Assembly: GCA_027604505.1 (NCBI GenBank)
Contig: JADIIX010000035.1
Location: 62,001 to 126,000 of the forward strand
Length of the DNA stretch: 64,000 nt
Source of the DNA: Gonapodya sp. JEL0774
Lineage: Eukaryota > Monoblepharomycota > Monoblepharidomycetes > Monoblepharidales > Gonapodyaceae
Reading direction: 5' to 3'
Below are positions 24,018 to 34,740 of this stretch, in pieces; position 1 is the first letter of the stretch, and every line of letters begins with the position of its first letter. Made by a program: the position numbers and the translations under genes. The notes under the pieces were generated by a model. The model saw only the letters and a list, made by a program, of their open reading frames with translations, ran no database searches and was not told where the DNA came from.

Positions 24018-25669
24018 TCAAATCATGACCGTCCTCATCCCGTCCACCAACACCCCCACTTCTCCCCTCTCTTGAGCGCCTTCAACATCGCCTCTCTCCT
24101 TCACCTTCCCTTTCCCCTTACTATCCTTCACCGATCGGTCGGCATTCTCTCCTCCGACAACACCTCCTCCAGACGCCCTTTCTCGCTTTCTTTCCATGGC
24201 ACGTTCCTTTTGTGCCCGCTTGGCCTCCCGCTTTGCGGCGTTGCGGGATGGCCTTGTTGGTGCAGGAATTGTTGATGGGGCTGTCGAGGTTTGGGAGTGG
24301 GGAGCGGTATCGGTGGTAGGTAGTGATGTGGAGGCGGGTGGTGGTTGGTGAATGGATTGTAGAGGAAGTGGAGATTCGTTCGGTTGGGAAGTTGGAGCCT
24401 CAGCAGACACGGGACCATCGGAGGTTGTAGAGATGTGAGGCGGGTCGGCCGGGGCAGGTGTTGATGGAGAATTTTTTTGGATAGAAGAGCTTTTCGCCAT
24501 GTCACTTGTGGGTATGGACATTGGTCCTGCCCCCGCTTCCGTGGAACTGCTCGCCACCAGCGCAATTTCGAGCTCGGGTACTCCTTCGTCCCCGATAGGT
24601 CCAAACACCCACTCATCATCATCTGAACCCTTGTCGGCATCAGCGTCTGCACCGTATCCTTGTTGCCACAACTCTTCGAAAACCCTGTTGACGTTCATTC
24701 TGTACTTGTCCAAAAGAGCCCTCACACGGTGGAAATCCTCTTCTCCCGTCGTTTGCATTATCATACGTTCAAGAGAGGTTGGTTGATGAGCGGGCGGAGG
24801 TTTCGAGGTGGATGCAGTGGTTGAGGAGGAGGATGTACCTCCAGCAGCGGATGGAGGTGCAGGAGCTGTTGGAGTGATGCGGATGTTGGGAGGTCCGGTA
24901 TGGGGGCCCAAGATGTTGCGTACTGATGAGTCTGGATGTGGAGAGGTGAGGTGCCCAATATAAGGATTGAGTGGGGCGGAAGGGGGGGGGGGGCGGGCGG
25001 GGGGGGGCAAGGAGCGCCCAAAGATGCAGTCCAGTACGTACAGTGTTCCCAGCGGTGGTAGACGATATGAATCATCCTGCCAGCCGGTCTTCCGTCCTCC
25101 CTAGCTCTGACAATCCACACCGGCTGACCCAACTGGTGCACCGCGACATCGACAGCCTGGGCCCTCGCAAACGCCACCACCTCAAGATTTTCGCCATATG
25201 TGCCATCTCTGCGCATCCTCGCGAGGTGTCTGTCGAAGGGGTCATCTTCGTCACAGAACGGGGAGAAGGAGTCCCGGTTCTTCGCCATGTACTCGCAAAT
25301 TTGGTGGCGGATGGCACCGTGCTGGGTATGCGGGTCACCATGAACCTGCTCGCTCAATGCACGGAAGAGACAGTTGCCGTCGCCTGTTACGAAAGAAGTC
25401 TCTTTATCCAACCCAACCGTTCACTTCCGTAGTGTTCGCAGCTCACCCGACACGTCACTGAGGCGCAATCCAAGCATACCCAGCTGGGCGTTCAAGTCTC
25501 CCGTATCGTCGTCCACCCATTGCGACTTTCTTTCTCGTCGTGCAGATTTCGACGACTTCGTCTCCTTCACCTCCTTGCTCGTCGCCGCTGAAGGTGGGGC
25601 TGCCTTCCTCTTCTCAGTTTCCTTAGATTTGTTGGCATTTTTGGCGTTCGCATCTTTCTTGCGAGCCAT
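24018..25669 (-). CDS. OTU-family deubiquitinase (OTUD3-like)
   Basis: Model complement(join(24018..24931,25042..25401,25447..25669)), 498 residues, phase-consistent. Lys/Glu-rich N-terminus (MARKKDANAKNANKSKE), then an OTU cysteine-protease domain. It has the D-G-N-C-L-F-R-A-L catalytic block, ICEYMAKNRDSFSPFCDEDDP, the GTYGENLEVVAFA strand, and the catalytic His in HRWEHYSSVR, where intron 2 splits the Tyr codon. A UBA-like helix (FHRVRALLDKYRMNVNRVFEEL) follows, as in OTUD3, then a long disordered tail ending in a Lys/Arg-rich coiled segment. It should remove ubiquitin chains; linkage preference is unknown. Intron 2 holds G-rich homopolymer runs (24982-25007). Start chosen at the Met of the KE-rich block. 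Confidence 0.85.
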
Positions 25670-25851
25670 CTGGCGACTCACAGTTGGGGATTCTGCGTGG
25701 GGCCAACCGCGTGTCCAGGAAATGATCCGGGCGAGGACAGGCCACAGCCATTTTCGCACACTTACCGTGGAGCAAAAGCAAGGAATAAACCCCCAGTAAA
25801 AGACAATGGACGGACAGAAATTTCAAGCTCGGTCTGTTATTCCTCATTATA

Positions 25852-26761
25852 TCAACAAGTGAGACCCCACGGAGAACTACTCCCTCTCGCCCGCATTCGT
25901 GCACTCTCCACAACAAACACGTCCCATCCTTCTTTCACCTCTCTTGTATTTGTCCCCCCGCTCCGCTTGTCCATGTCTTCGTTGCGAGACCACCTTCTAA
26001 CCAACCACTGGCGTGTCCACCTTGTCCAACGTAAGAGTATCGGTGGCACATATATGGACACTCGGAATGGGGTCACCAGGCTAGACGTGGGCGCTGCAAC
26101 ATCGGGGGGGGGGGGGGGGTACAGGTAGGATGACTGTAGAGTGCTTGGTTCATGGGGGTAGCCATCTACGGGAGGGAAATTGAAATTGAGGCGAGAGTCG
26201 CGACGGAGGAAGGACGGTACTGGATCGAGTGGCAGCTTAGATGTTGGTGGGATGTCAATGGTTTCGCTGACGTGGGAAAGGGGAAATGCACCAGATGCAT
26301 TCTGCGAATGTTAAGTCCCTGAGACTAGAACACAGTGTGGGAAGCACAATGTTGGGAGAGTTTGAGAGGTTCGGATCTGCACCCCCGCCGAGCAGTTCTT
26401 CCACAATCGTGTGGTATCCACGAATGATTGCGATCGCCAGTGCCGATTCGCAATCAGCAGTGTCGCTGAGCGCTTCGCCAGTTCTGCCCACTTTCCCCGG
26501 TATTGTAACCCGTTTCCTCGCATTCGCATTTGCGCCGTCGGCCAATACCTGCCATACACGTGGAGCGTTCATGTATAACTCCACGGCCTCGATCAGCTGG
26601 CCGTCAAGATCACCCGACATTATCGCAATTTGTGCTGATTTCAGGAAACCAACCAAAGGTGAGATAACACCTTTATTGCACGTGACTTGCAACATAATGG
26701 GCACAATGCCTTTCAGCAATAGAGGGTTATCCGTATGTAAAAAATAAATTTTGTTCACCAT
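25852..26761 (-). CDS. Small ankyrin-repeat protein with Pro-rich tail
   Basis: Model complement(join(25852..26301,26348..26761)), 287 residues. The N-terminal part has an ankyrin repeat (SALAIAIIRGYHTIVEELLGGGADPN) preceded by weaker repeat-like helices (LIEAVELYMNAPRVWQVLADGANAN). The donor is the weak GTGCTT, but without splicing the frame stops soon, and the spliced frame continues for 150 residues. The second exon includes a run of 16 C on the coding strand encoding a poly-Pro stretch. The last 75 residues (FRVSIYVPPILLRWTRW...) look less protein-like, so the true 3' end may be earlier through another intron. Protein-protein interaction is the only inferable role. Confidence 0.5.
26104..26119. 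repeat. G16 homopolymer
   Basis: Sixteen consecutive G on the plus strand, in the poly-Pro coding part of the ankyrin gene. At this length the count is error-prone both in replication and in sequencing; any change not divisible by three alters the C-terminus. Confidence 0.9.
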
Positions 26762-26972
26762 GAAGTCACTCCGGAGAGAAAAGTGAGCGCTGTTGCAAGA
26801 CTTTTTCTTTCCCTGAGATTCCTGGCAAAAGAAACTCGGAGTGGACACGAAGCCAGGAAGCCAGGTCCGTTTTGGGGGAAGTGACTACGGCCCACCGACG
26901 AGGTGATGCTCCCAAACAATAAATATTTGAACTACCGCGGTTCTATTTGTATTACCACCGACCGTTCCCAAA

Positions 26973-29232
26973 TCAATTCTCGTCCACCCATTCCCGCCAC
27001 TCCAGCGCCCGTTTCCGCATATCCCCATACACCTTCCTCTTCCTCCGATGGTACTGCCTCAGACCCTCGTCTGTCGTCGGTTCAACAACTTGGGCGGGTG
27101 TGCGCGCCCCGGTGAGGCGGAGGATAGTCTCGGAGAGAGGTATGGATTGGAGCGATGAGTTGATAGACGAGGTGGAGACGTGGTGGGCGTGGGCGCCGAG
27201 CACCGCTGCTCCGAGGAGCGACGCGGATTCGGGGTTGCGGGGGATGAGAACACGACGTCCTGAGAAAGCGAATCGTCGATGGACGGGACAGGGACCGAGA
27301 AAGTTGTATGTGGTGGAGTGGCGTTCGGCACAGTTGTGAAGAAGCGACATTACACCACATTGGAATGGGAAACGAAAGTACATCCACAAACTCACCCAAC
27401 ACATCCGCGACAGTCTGCACCCACACTTCATTCCCCGCCAATCCTCCACACATCACCACCTCGTCCACCGCATGGCCCCCGTCACCGTCCCTCCCCGTGC
27501 CCGCGACCACCGCCTCGACCACCTCCGCCACACCATACGCCAGGCCTTGCATGGTTGCCAAATATAGTACGGCGAGATGTTTGACCGAGTCCGCAGGGTG
27601 CAGTGGGATGCCCGAGACGGTGCCGAGGGCGTGTGGGTGCGGATAAGGGGAGCGGTTGCCGTGGAAGTCGGGGAGAACATGGAGGTGGCGAGTGAGGAGG
27701 TGGAAAGACGGACGAGAGTCAGGAGAGGTGAGGGTGGGGAGGAGGGAGTTGAGGTAGGATGGGACGGAGAGGTGGAATTTGGTGGCAATCGCCTGCGCGG
27801 CCGAGTACGCTGAATGGGTTGTGAGGACGTGGTCGATCTGGAGGAACCCAGATCCAACACGGAGGTCGAATTTTCAACCAACTATTTTCGCCCGAGTCGA
27901 AAACGACTCCGAGAAAAGCTAGGCACCAACACCTGTGCACCAGTCGTCACTCACCGCAGACCCCACCGCACCCTGACCTCCTTCGCTCAACCACCACCCC
28001 CGATCTCCCAACCTCCCTTCATACGGCCCCCACACCCCGTGCACATCCACGGCCCTGCGGGCGGCGATGTAGTGGCACGCCGAGGTCCCACACGTGCTCA
28101 CCATTCGTCGTGAGAGACTGCGCAAGGCCGAATTCGAGCGCCCACCAGATCCACCGAGCGCCACGGCGACAGACCCGGCCCACCCGGCGTGGGCGTCAAT
28201 GAGGGCCATACCGACGGGTGTTCCTGGTGCGAGGCCGAGGTCTACCGCAGCACGGGGTGAGAGGCCACCCGGTACGGGGTGGCCTGGAGGTAGTATGACG
28301 GGTTTAGCACCACCAAGCAGCGAATAGTCTGAGTCGGGTCCGAGCTTGGTGTAACCCGTTGAGGTCCACAGGTCTGGCGTGTGTCTGTACTGTTCTAGGT
28401 CACAGTCATCCTTCCCGCTCCCCGTCCGCTCGCACACGCACGAGGAGAAGAAAGAGCATGCGGAGCGTGCGGTGGAGTCTGTGGCACGCCAGCAGAGCCA
28501 TTCGGGGAGTTCGACGGCGTGGGCGATGCGGGAGAAGTGCTGGGGAGGGAGGTTGGAGAGGAGCCAGGCGAGTTTGGGTAGAGGGTGTTCCGGGTCCAGG
28601 GAGCCGCCGAGAGGAGGAAGGAGGGACGGGTAGGTGGATGCGATGTGAGCAGCCTAGGCACGCGTATCGTTCCGTTGTGTGAATTCCTACACCCAGAGAT
28701 AAAGGCAACCGCAGGACTGGCTCACCTCCTTGGTCGCCCTGTGGTCCATCCACAGCACCACGTTCTGTTCATCGGGATCCCCATCCCGTACCGCTACTGG
28801 CTGCATATTCGCGTCCAACACGGCCATTGAGCACGTCGCATCGAACCCGACACCCTTTACGGATGAGGGGTTTGCACCTGATGTGGCGAGCGCATCACGG
28901 ACTGCAGCGCAGGTTTGAGTCCAGATGTTGGAGGTGGATTGGTGGTAGAAGTCGGGGGCGGGGTTCCATATTCGGATCGGGTGGGACGTCGAGGAGAGAA
29001 TCCTTCGTTCCCAACGATGAACATGGACAGGAGATACAAATGGAAAGGGCGTCACGAGAAAGTCGCAGCACAAACAAGATGAAGTAAGATTTTACATTTG
29101 GGACGAGTTTCGAGACCGAATCACGCAAACTCACTCTCCCGTGTTCCCGTCCACGATACATGCCCGCACACTCTGTGTCCCCACATCGACTCCGATATAC
29201 AAATCGGGCGAATCTCCCCCGATTCGCAGCAT
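26973..29232 (-). CDS. FGGY-family carbohydrate kinase (D-ribulokinase-like)
   Basis: Multi-exon gene from MLRIGGDSPDLYIGVDVGTQ (ATG 29232) to REWVDEN* (26973). First exon 29135..29232 carries the phosphate-binding G-V-D-V-G-T-Q-S motif of the sugar-kinase actin fold, then HPIRIWNPAPDFYHQS and GFDATCSMAVLD. The catalytic-base region is in MALIDAHAGWAGSVAV. The C-terminal lobe has VVMCGGLAGNEVWVQTVADV (FGGY signature 2 / ATP site) and RVLIPRNPESASLLGAAVLGA. The combination matches eukaryotic FGGY-domain proteins (FGGY, yeast YDR109c) that phosphorylate D-ribulose to D-ribulose-5-phosphate as metabolite repair. Substrate is by similarity. Coding GC is high and several long antisense frames result. 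Confidence 0.82.
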
Positions 29233-30096
29233 CGGCGATTAAGACGGGTCAAGGAATATAGAACCGGGTCCGGGCCGTTATTGCCTTAGCGGTGTTCGAT
29301 CATTTGAGGAATTGTCCGAGCCGTTTTAGAAAAGCAAATGACCGTCACTTGAGAATCCGCGTGGAATAGTTTGGGATGAAACCATCAGATTTCTGGTTCT
29401 TGGGAGGGATCCGTTCTAAGCTTATAATTGTTGGATAGTCTATTTCCTAGAAAGTGACAGTCTCGGAACCTATTCTGCGACCCTTCTGTCAAATAGAACA
29501 TTCAATTGGTTTACAGAGTGTTTATGCTGTGCGCAGGACAGTAAGGTCGGAAGCGTGGTTTCACACATCGTTCACTATTCGCCGCACCAGGATGACGTGA
29601 ATGTGGTCCCAGATAAAGAACTCACCCACGTTTGTTGTTCTAGCTATGGTGTCACATTGGAGACAAAGCGGATTTTAAGGGGTTGATAATGCTGGATGGG
29701 CGGGTTCCTGGTTCTCGAACATCTTGTCGGCACATTGCACGCCTCAACACTTATACACATGCATTGAACTCTTGTTGGTGCGAATTGATTCACGCATCTT
29801 ACTTTTGGCGGATTCACGACACCAGAATGAGAGTGATTCTGTGTCCGACGGACTGTCAACATGTTTGCTTGTAATTCCTCGGTGGTCGCGCACTAGCTTA
29901 GATAATGCGCCGTAGCTTGCGTGCATTGTGTTAAAGACATTGGTTGCGTTGTGCTTACTCAAATGTGATTATTAATTTATGATGGTGCCAAATTTGATTC
30001 TCCGACTCAGCAAGGAAGTCGTGTCCCCCACAACCTGAAGTCAAGCCCCCTCATACATAAACCCAACTCTCCACAGACTTCGCAAGAACTTCTACA
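29233..30096. other. Divergent intergenic region
   Basis: About 860 nt between the kinase (minus) and the first hydrolase (plus); presumed promoters for both. AT-richer than the flanks; no supported gene or structured RNA recognised. Confidence 0.45.
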
Positions 30097-31889
30097 ATGA
30101 CTGTCCCAGACTTCGTCGCGCCCGCTTCTTGGACTGAAGCGTACGTTGCTCAATTCGAAGTGTTCTCCTTTCTCTGCCCTCCTTGAAGGACAAATTCGCA
30201 CTTTTCTTTGTTCCTACCAGCGAGGTAAACGCCGTAAAGGGCATGAAGGCGGGATTGAACACGGCTGATCTCTCTGTTGCTCAAATAAGGTATGTGAACG
30301 GCATTCACTCCAAATCATGTTTCGGCTTTCGGCACCAGCCGGCCCGGCCGCCTTCCATATGGATGAACATCTCCACTTCCCGTCCTTTGTCCGTCCTACA
30401 CACTGAGTAGAGAACTTCAAAATTCTGCACCTACCTATCCCACTCCGGATAACGTGGAAATCACCCAAGTCTCGATATCTCGCACTCCTGTCGCAGGCCT
30501 CGAGGAAGATGCATCTGGAGACTTTCCCGCGGAGTGGATCGAGAAGAAAGGTCTCCCATCAGACGCCCCGGTGCTCATTTACTATCACGGAGGGTAAGTG
30601 ACTGCGAAAAATCCCCCTGTAGACATACGTTACAATATCACCCTCAATTCACCAGCGGCTACTGCATCATGTCCCCTCTCACTCACCGCTCTATCACCGT
30701 CAATATTGCCCTTGAGGACATCCGCGTTCTCTCTGTTGACTACCGCATGGGACCCGAGCACCCGTATCCCGCCGCTGTTGTGGATGCCGTGAACGCTGTC
30801 AGGTTTGTCCTCGCGAGTGGTGTTCCAGCCTCCAAAATTGTTCTTTCGGGAGATTCAGGTGCGTCAGATGTTAATCGTCGCGGCGTGCTTTGTCCAACGG
30901 CTCGAGGAAAATCTAATGTTATCGTTCTGCACTTGACAGCCGGCGGTGGCTTGACAATCGCTACTGCTCTCTACCTCCGCGACCAAGACGTCATCCCCCA
31001 AGTTGCCGGCACCGTTGCGATCTCACCGGTAAGTTCCAGTTGTCGTTCACTGGTCCCCTCATCTAACCTCAACCCACTTTATTTATCTAACCCCAATCCG
31101 GGGTGATTACTCACAATAATTTTACAATAATCCTTTTGAAGTGGGTTGATCTTTCCGGAAACTCACCAACAATTGCACTTGGGGAAGAATTCCTGGCCGA
31201 TATCATTGGCCAGGGCCGGGATTCCACCAAAGGCAGTGAGCAAGTCTTACTTTGGTCTGATCTGACGCCAACAGGAGTAATATTCATCCAAATTCCATGA
31301 TGATTCGTTTTACTTGCGCTCGCGAATGTGGGACAGTGGTCGACGGGTACGCCCCTGGTGAACTCTCCCTCCAACCCCTCGCATCCCCCATACATGACCG
31401 TCCCAAGTCGGATCGCCCATTGCCTCCATGCGTGGCGTCCTTGGCCACTGTCGATAGGCTGTTTGGGGAAGACATCGTTTTCACAACCAAGAGAATTGAG
31501 GCCGGGGAGATCTTGCAAGTTGATGTGTACCAGGAGCAACTCCATGTAGGTTTGCATGATTTCAAAATGCTCTTTGCATGCCATGCCGGTTACTGCAGAT
31601 CCTCACTGATCTCTCATGGATTCCTCAGGTCTTTCAGTTCTTCCCCTTCCTTGCTCAAACCGCCACCTTCCACAAACGTACGCGCGACTTCGTCCACACA
31701 ATTACTTCTGGGGGTTCTGTGTCCACCAGTGTGAACTGGGTCGACGCGACCGGAGCAGTTTCACCCATCGCAGATGGTGTTGCGGATCTGAAGAGCAGGC
31801 TCAAGAAGTATTTGGATAGGGTGTCGGAGCAAGGACTCGCCAAGGGGAGATCGGACAAGGAACTGGAGGATTACGCGATATTTGCGTGA
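30097..31889 (+). CDS. HSL-type alpha/beta hydrolase, copy 1
   Basis: Multi-exon gene beginning MTVPDFVAPASWTEA. It shows the hormone-sensitive-lipase-family oxyanion motif YYHGG-GY, VLSVDYRMGPEHPYPAAVVD, and the nucleophile elbow G-D-S-A-G-G-G split by an intron inside the Ala codon. The acid region is GEDIVFTTKRIEAGE and the His is in the QLHVFQFF block. This is a complete Ser-Asp/Glu-His arrangement for a carboxylesterase or lipase, probably cytosolic because no signal peptide or TM is seen. The C-terminal 80 residues after HVFQFF (FHKRTRDFVHTITSGG ... LEDYAIFA) are shared only with copy 2 as far as can be seen here. Exon order and boundaries match copy 2 immediately downstream, so the pair is a tandem duplication. 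Confidence 0.82.
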
Positions 31890-32305
31890 AGGGAGGCGGG
31901 TCCGCTGCGGCGTTGCCGCTCTGAGATTAGATGTGTGGGGTTTATTCCTTCATCCAAAATGAGCCACCTTGCCCTTTCCGAAAGATTAACCGGTAAAAAT
32001 ACATAGCACACCACCTTCAGTCAAATTTGAATTGTTCAGAACAAATGCGAAGAGTATCCGTGAGCCTTCCTCCAACGTGAGAATACCAGAACCTGCAAGT
32101 GATGACAAAACGCGCTGCCAACGTCCAAAACTAATTAACTAAGTATAATAGTTGCTTTTCGTACCATCACGAATAGTTTTTACGGTGTTTGGGGTTGAAA
32201 GCCGGCCCGAGCGTTGCGGAGCACTTCCGCCTTCATCTTCACCCTTTACTCTGAGATGCTTCTCGCTCAGCAACTCCACGCCTTCCATTGCACCAATTTT
32301 CCACC
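31890..32305. other. Spacer between tandem hydrolases
   Basis: 415 nt with no gene; it must contain the end of copy 1 and the promoter of copy 2. Not noticeably similar to the region upstream of copy 1 apart from the coding starts. Confidence 0.45.
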
Positions 32306-34121
32306 ATGGCCATCTCAGATTTCGTCCCGCCCGCAACCTGGACTGAAGCGTATGTTATTCGAAGTGTTGCACTTCTCAACCTGAATTTTCGAACTATAAT
32401 GACTATCCACCATCCCCTGCGCCCCTCAGTGAAATCATGGCCGTAAAGGCTATGAAAGCGGAAATGAGCACGACGAGTCCATCAATCGCCGAAATGAGGT
32501 ATGTGTGAAACTCTCAATACATATTAGTTTGGTCAGTTCTTGGCAGTTCACCAGCAGTCCAGATGAACGGAGCTCTTATCTCTACCCCTTTAACATCCTG
32601 CTTGTTTTGATGTATCCGTTCCTTCTCTGAGTAGAGAAGTCCTTAAGGCTACACCTGTCTATCCCACCCCAGATGATGTGGAAATCACTCAAGTTTGCAT
32701 ACCACGCACTCCAGTCACCGGCCTCGAGGAGGATGCGTCTGGAAACTTTCCTGCGGAGTGGATTGAGAAAAAAGGCTCAACTAAGGATCTCCCTGTTGTT
32801 ATCTACTATCATGGAGGGTGAGCCCATGGACACACATCACCAGATTTGCATCTTCTAAGTCTAGTAACATTCACTAGTGGCTACTGCATCATGTCCCCAC
32901 TCTCTGTCCGCTCCATTACCATCAACATTGCTCTCCAAGACATCCGCGTTCTGTCGGTAGACTACCGCATGGGACCTGAGCACCCGTACCCCGCCGCTGT
33001 TGTGGATGGCGTGAACTCCATCAAGTTTGTCTTAGCGAGTGGCGTCCCGGCATCCAAGATTGTTCTCTCGGGAGATTCGGGTGCGTGAGGCATCGGTGGT
33101 TGCACCGTGCTTTGTTCCATTGTTCCTATGCCATACTTTGTTGAAACAACGGGTATTGAAATGCACAGCGGGTGGGGGTCTCACCATCGCCGCTGCTCTT
33201 TATCTTCGCGACCAAAACGTCATCCCACAAGTTGCCGGTATTGCAGCGATCTCACCGGTAAGTACGTCAGTTGGTTCCTCATCCACTCGTCGATGCGAGT
33301 TAACTCTTTCCCCCAAACTCAATTCCACACGATGACCCACAAAATTACGAAAATTACTTTGAAGTGGGTCGATCTCTCAGGCAACTCACCAACAATGTCA
33401 CTCGGAGGAGAATTTATGGTCGATCTGATTAAGCAGGGCAAGGATGGCCTAAGAACCAGTGAGCAACTTTTGGTTCCTCAGTTCTGCCTCAACACGAGTG
33501 ATCATAGCTCATAATTCTGCTCTGAATTGATTTTCTCGCTCTATTTGACTGCGTCATAGTGGCTCATGGCTATGCCCCAGGTGCGCTCTCCCTCCAACCC
33601 CTCGCATCGCCCATCCGTGACCACCCCAAGTCGGATCGCCCATTGCCTCCCTGCGTGGCGTCCTTGGCCACTGTCGATAGGCTGTTTGGGGAGGATATCG
33701 GGTTCACAATTAAGAGGATTGAGGCCGGAGAGGTATTGCAAGTTGATGTGTACCAGGAGCAATTCCATGTGGGTTTGAGTGTGATATTTAGAACTTCTTT
33801 GACCCTGCCAATTGTTGCTGATACTTAGTGCCCTCTCTACTGCATTCATCCGGAAAGTAGGTTTTCCAGGACCTGGATTTCCTCGCACAAACTGTCACGT
33901 TCCATAAACGTACCCGTGACTTTGTCAACACCGTCACTTCGGGTGGCGCCGTATCTACCAGCGTGAACTGGATCGACTCGACTGGTGCAGTCTTGCCCAT
34001 CATTGGTGGTGTTGCGGATCTCAAAAGCAGGCTCAATAAGTATTTGGAGAGAATGATGGAGGAGGAGTTGAACAGCGGGAGATCGGAACACGATATGGAG
34101 CACTATGCGATATATGTGTGA
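32306..34121 (+). CDS. HSL-type alpha/beta hydrolase, copy 2
   Basis: Starts MAISDFVPPATWTEA with the first donor at the same codon as copy 1. The HGG oxyanion block, VDYRMGPEHPYPAAVVD, split GDS-A-GGG nucleophile elbow, WVDLSGNSPTMSLGGEF, GEDIGFTIKRIEAGE and QFHVFQDLDF are all kept. The C-terminal block FHKRTRDFVNTVTSGG to HYAIYV ends at 34121. Amino acids are highly similar to copy 1 while introns differ more, indicating purifying selection on both copies after duplication. Substrate unknown. Divergence clusters in the N-terminal 40 residues and in the helix before the stop (LERMMEEELNSGRSEHDM). Confidence 0.82.
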
Positions 34122-34439
34122 AGAAAGAACAGTCGAGGTTCGGTCTGGATATTTTTTTCACCCAAGTTTACACCGATAGAATATCTCTTATGTACAAAAA
34201 ACAGATACTTTCACGCACTATCATTCTCCTTCGTTGCGTCGCTGGCCTTTATGTCTCCTATGTGCCTCGGGGGTTGCAGCGATGCCTTCACAAGATTTGG
34301 TGCGTCGAGTACCTCATCAAGTTCTGTGGTTGAAAGATGCGTCAGCCTAAAACCCTGGTGGCGAAAAAGAATCAGACTACCACCTTCAAGAGTTTGTCCT
34401 CTGGTTTCGACAAAGAAGATATAGAAATGCACAATCTCT

Positions 34440-34698
34440 GTCCCCCGTCGTCCCACCCTCGTGGCGCCGCACGCTCCGCCACGCGTTGCCGCTGGCGCCC
34501 AACATGACCAGGCCGGAGTGGTGCCCGACCATGCTCGTGAGGTTGTTGGAGGTGGTCAGGGATAAGTTTCCTAAGAGTAGACTGGTCATTGCGGATTTTG
34601 ATGGGTTGGAACTGAGGGGGGATGAGGGGCAGGGTGTGGAGGGATATATGGCGCCGGTGGTGCAGACCAGGTATGGGGGGGGGAATGGTGCCGCATGA
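34440..34698 (+). pseudogene. Orphan C-terminal fragment of a NDUFAF7/MidA-like methyltransferase
   Basis: One open frame resembles the C-terminus of the mitochondrial complex I assembly methyltransferase NDUFAF7 (DUF185). Recognisable parts are WCPTMLVRLLEVVRDKFP, SRLVIADFDGLE and GYMAPVVQTRYGGG. The family normally exceeds 350 residues; nothing upstream in 34122-34440 encodes the SAM-binding Rossmann core. It abuts the truncated 3' end of the opposite-strand permease pseudogene, so both look like ends of a rearrangement. A real gene with unseen distant exons is less likely because the tandem hydrolase ends 320 nt before it. Confidence 0.55.
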
Positions 34699-34740
34699 GA
34701 TCCCACGCAATCTGAAGGGGTAAGTGTGTCAATTCTGAAC

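Noticed and set aside
24982-25007. G-rich runs as a functional G-quadruplex or assembly gap
   Set aside because: They fall inside an intron of the OTU gene whose exons join in phase; no evidence for function beyond base composition.
27453-27881. Several 100-160-codon ORFs on both strands in the FGGY kinase
   Set aside because: High-GC shadow frames; only one frame carries the kinase motifs.
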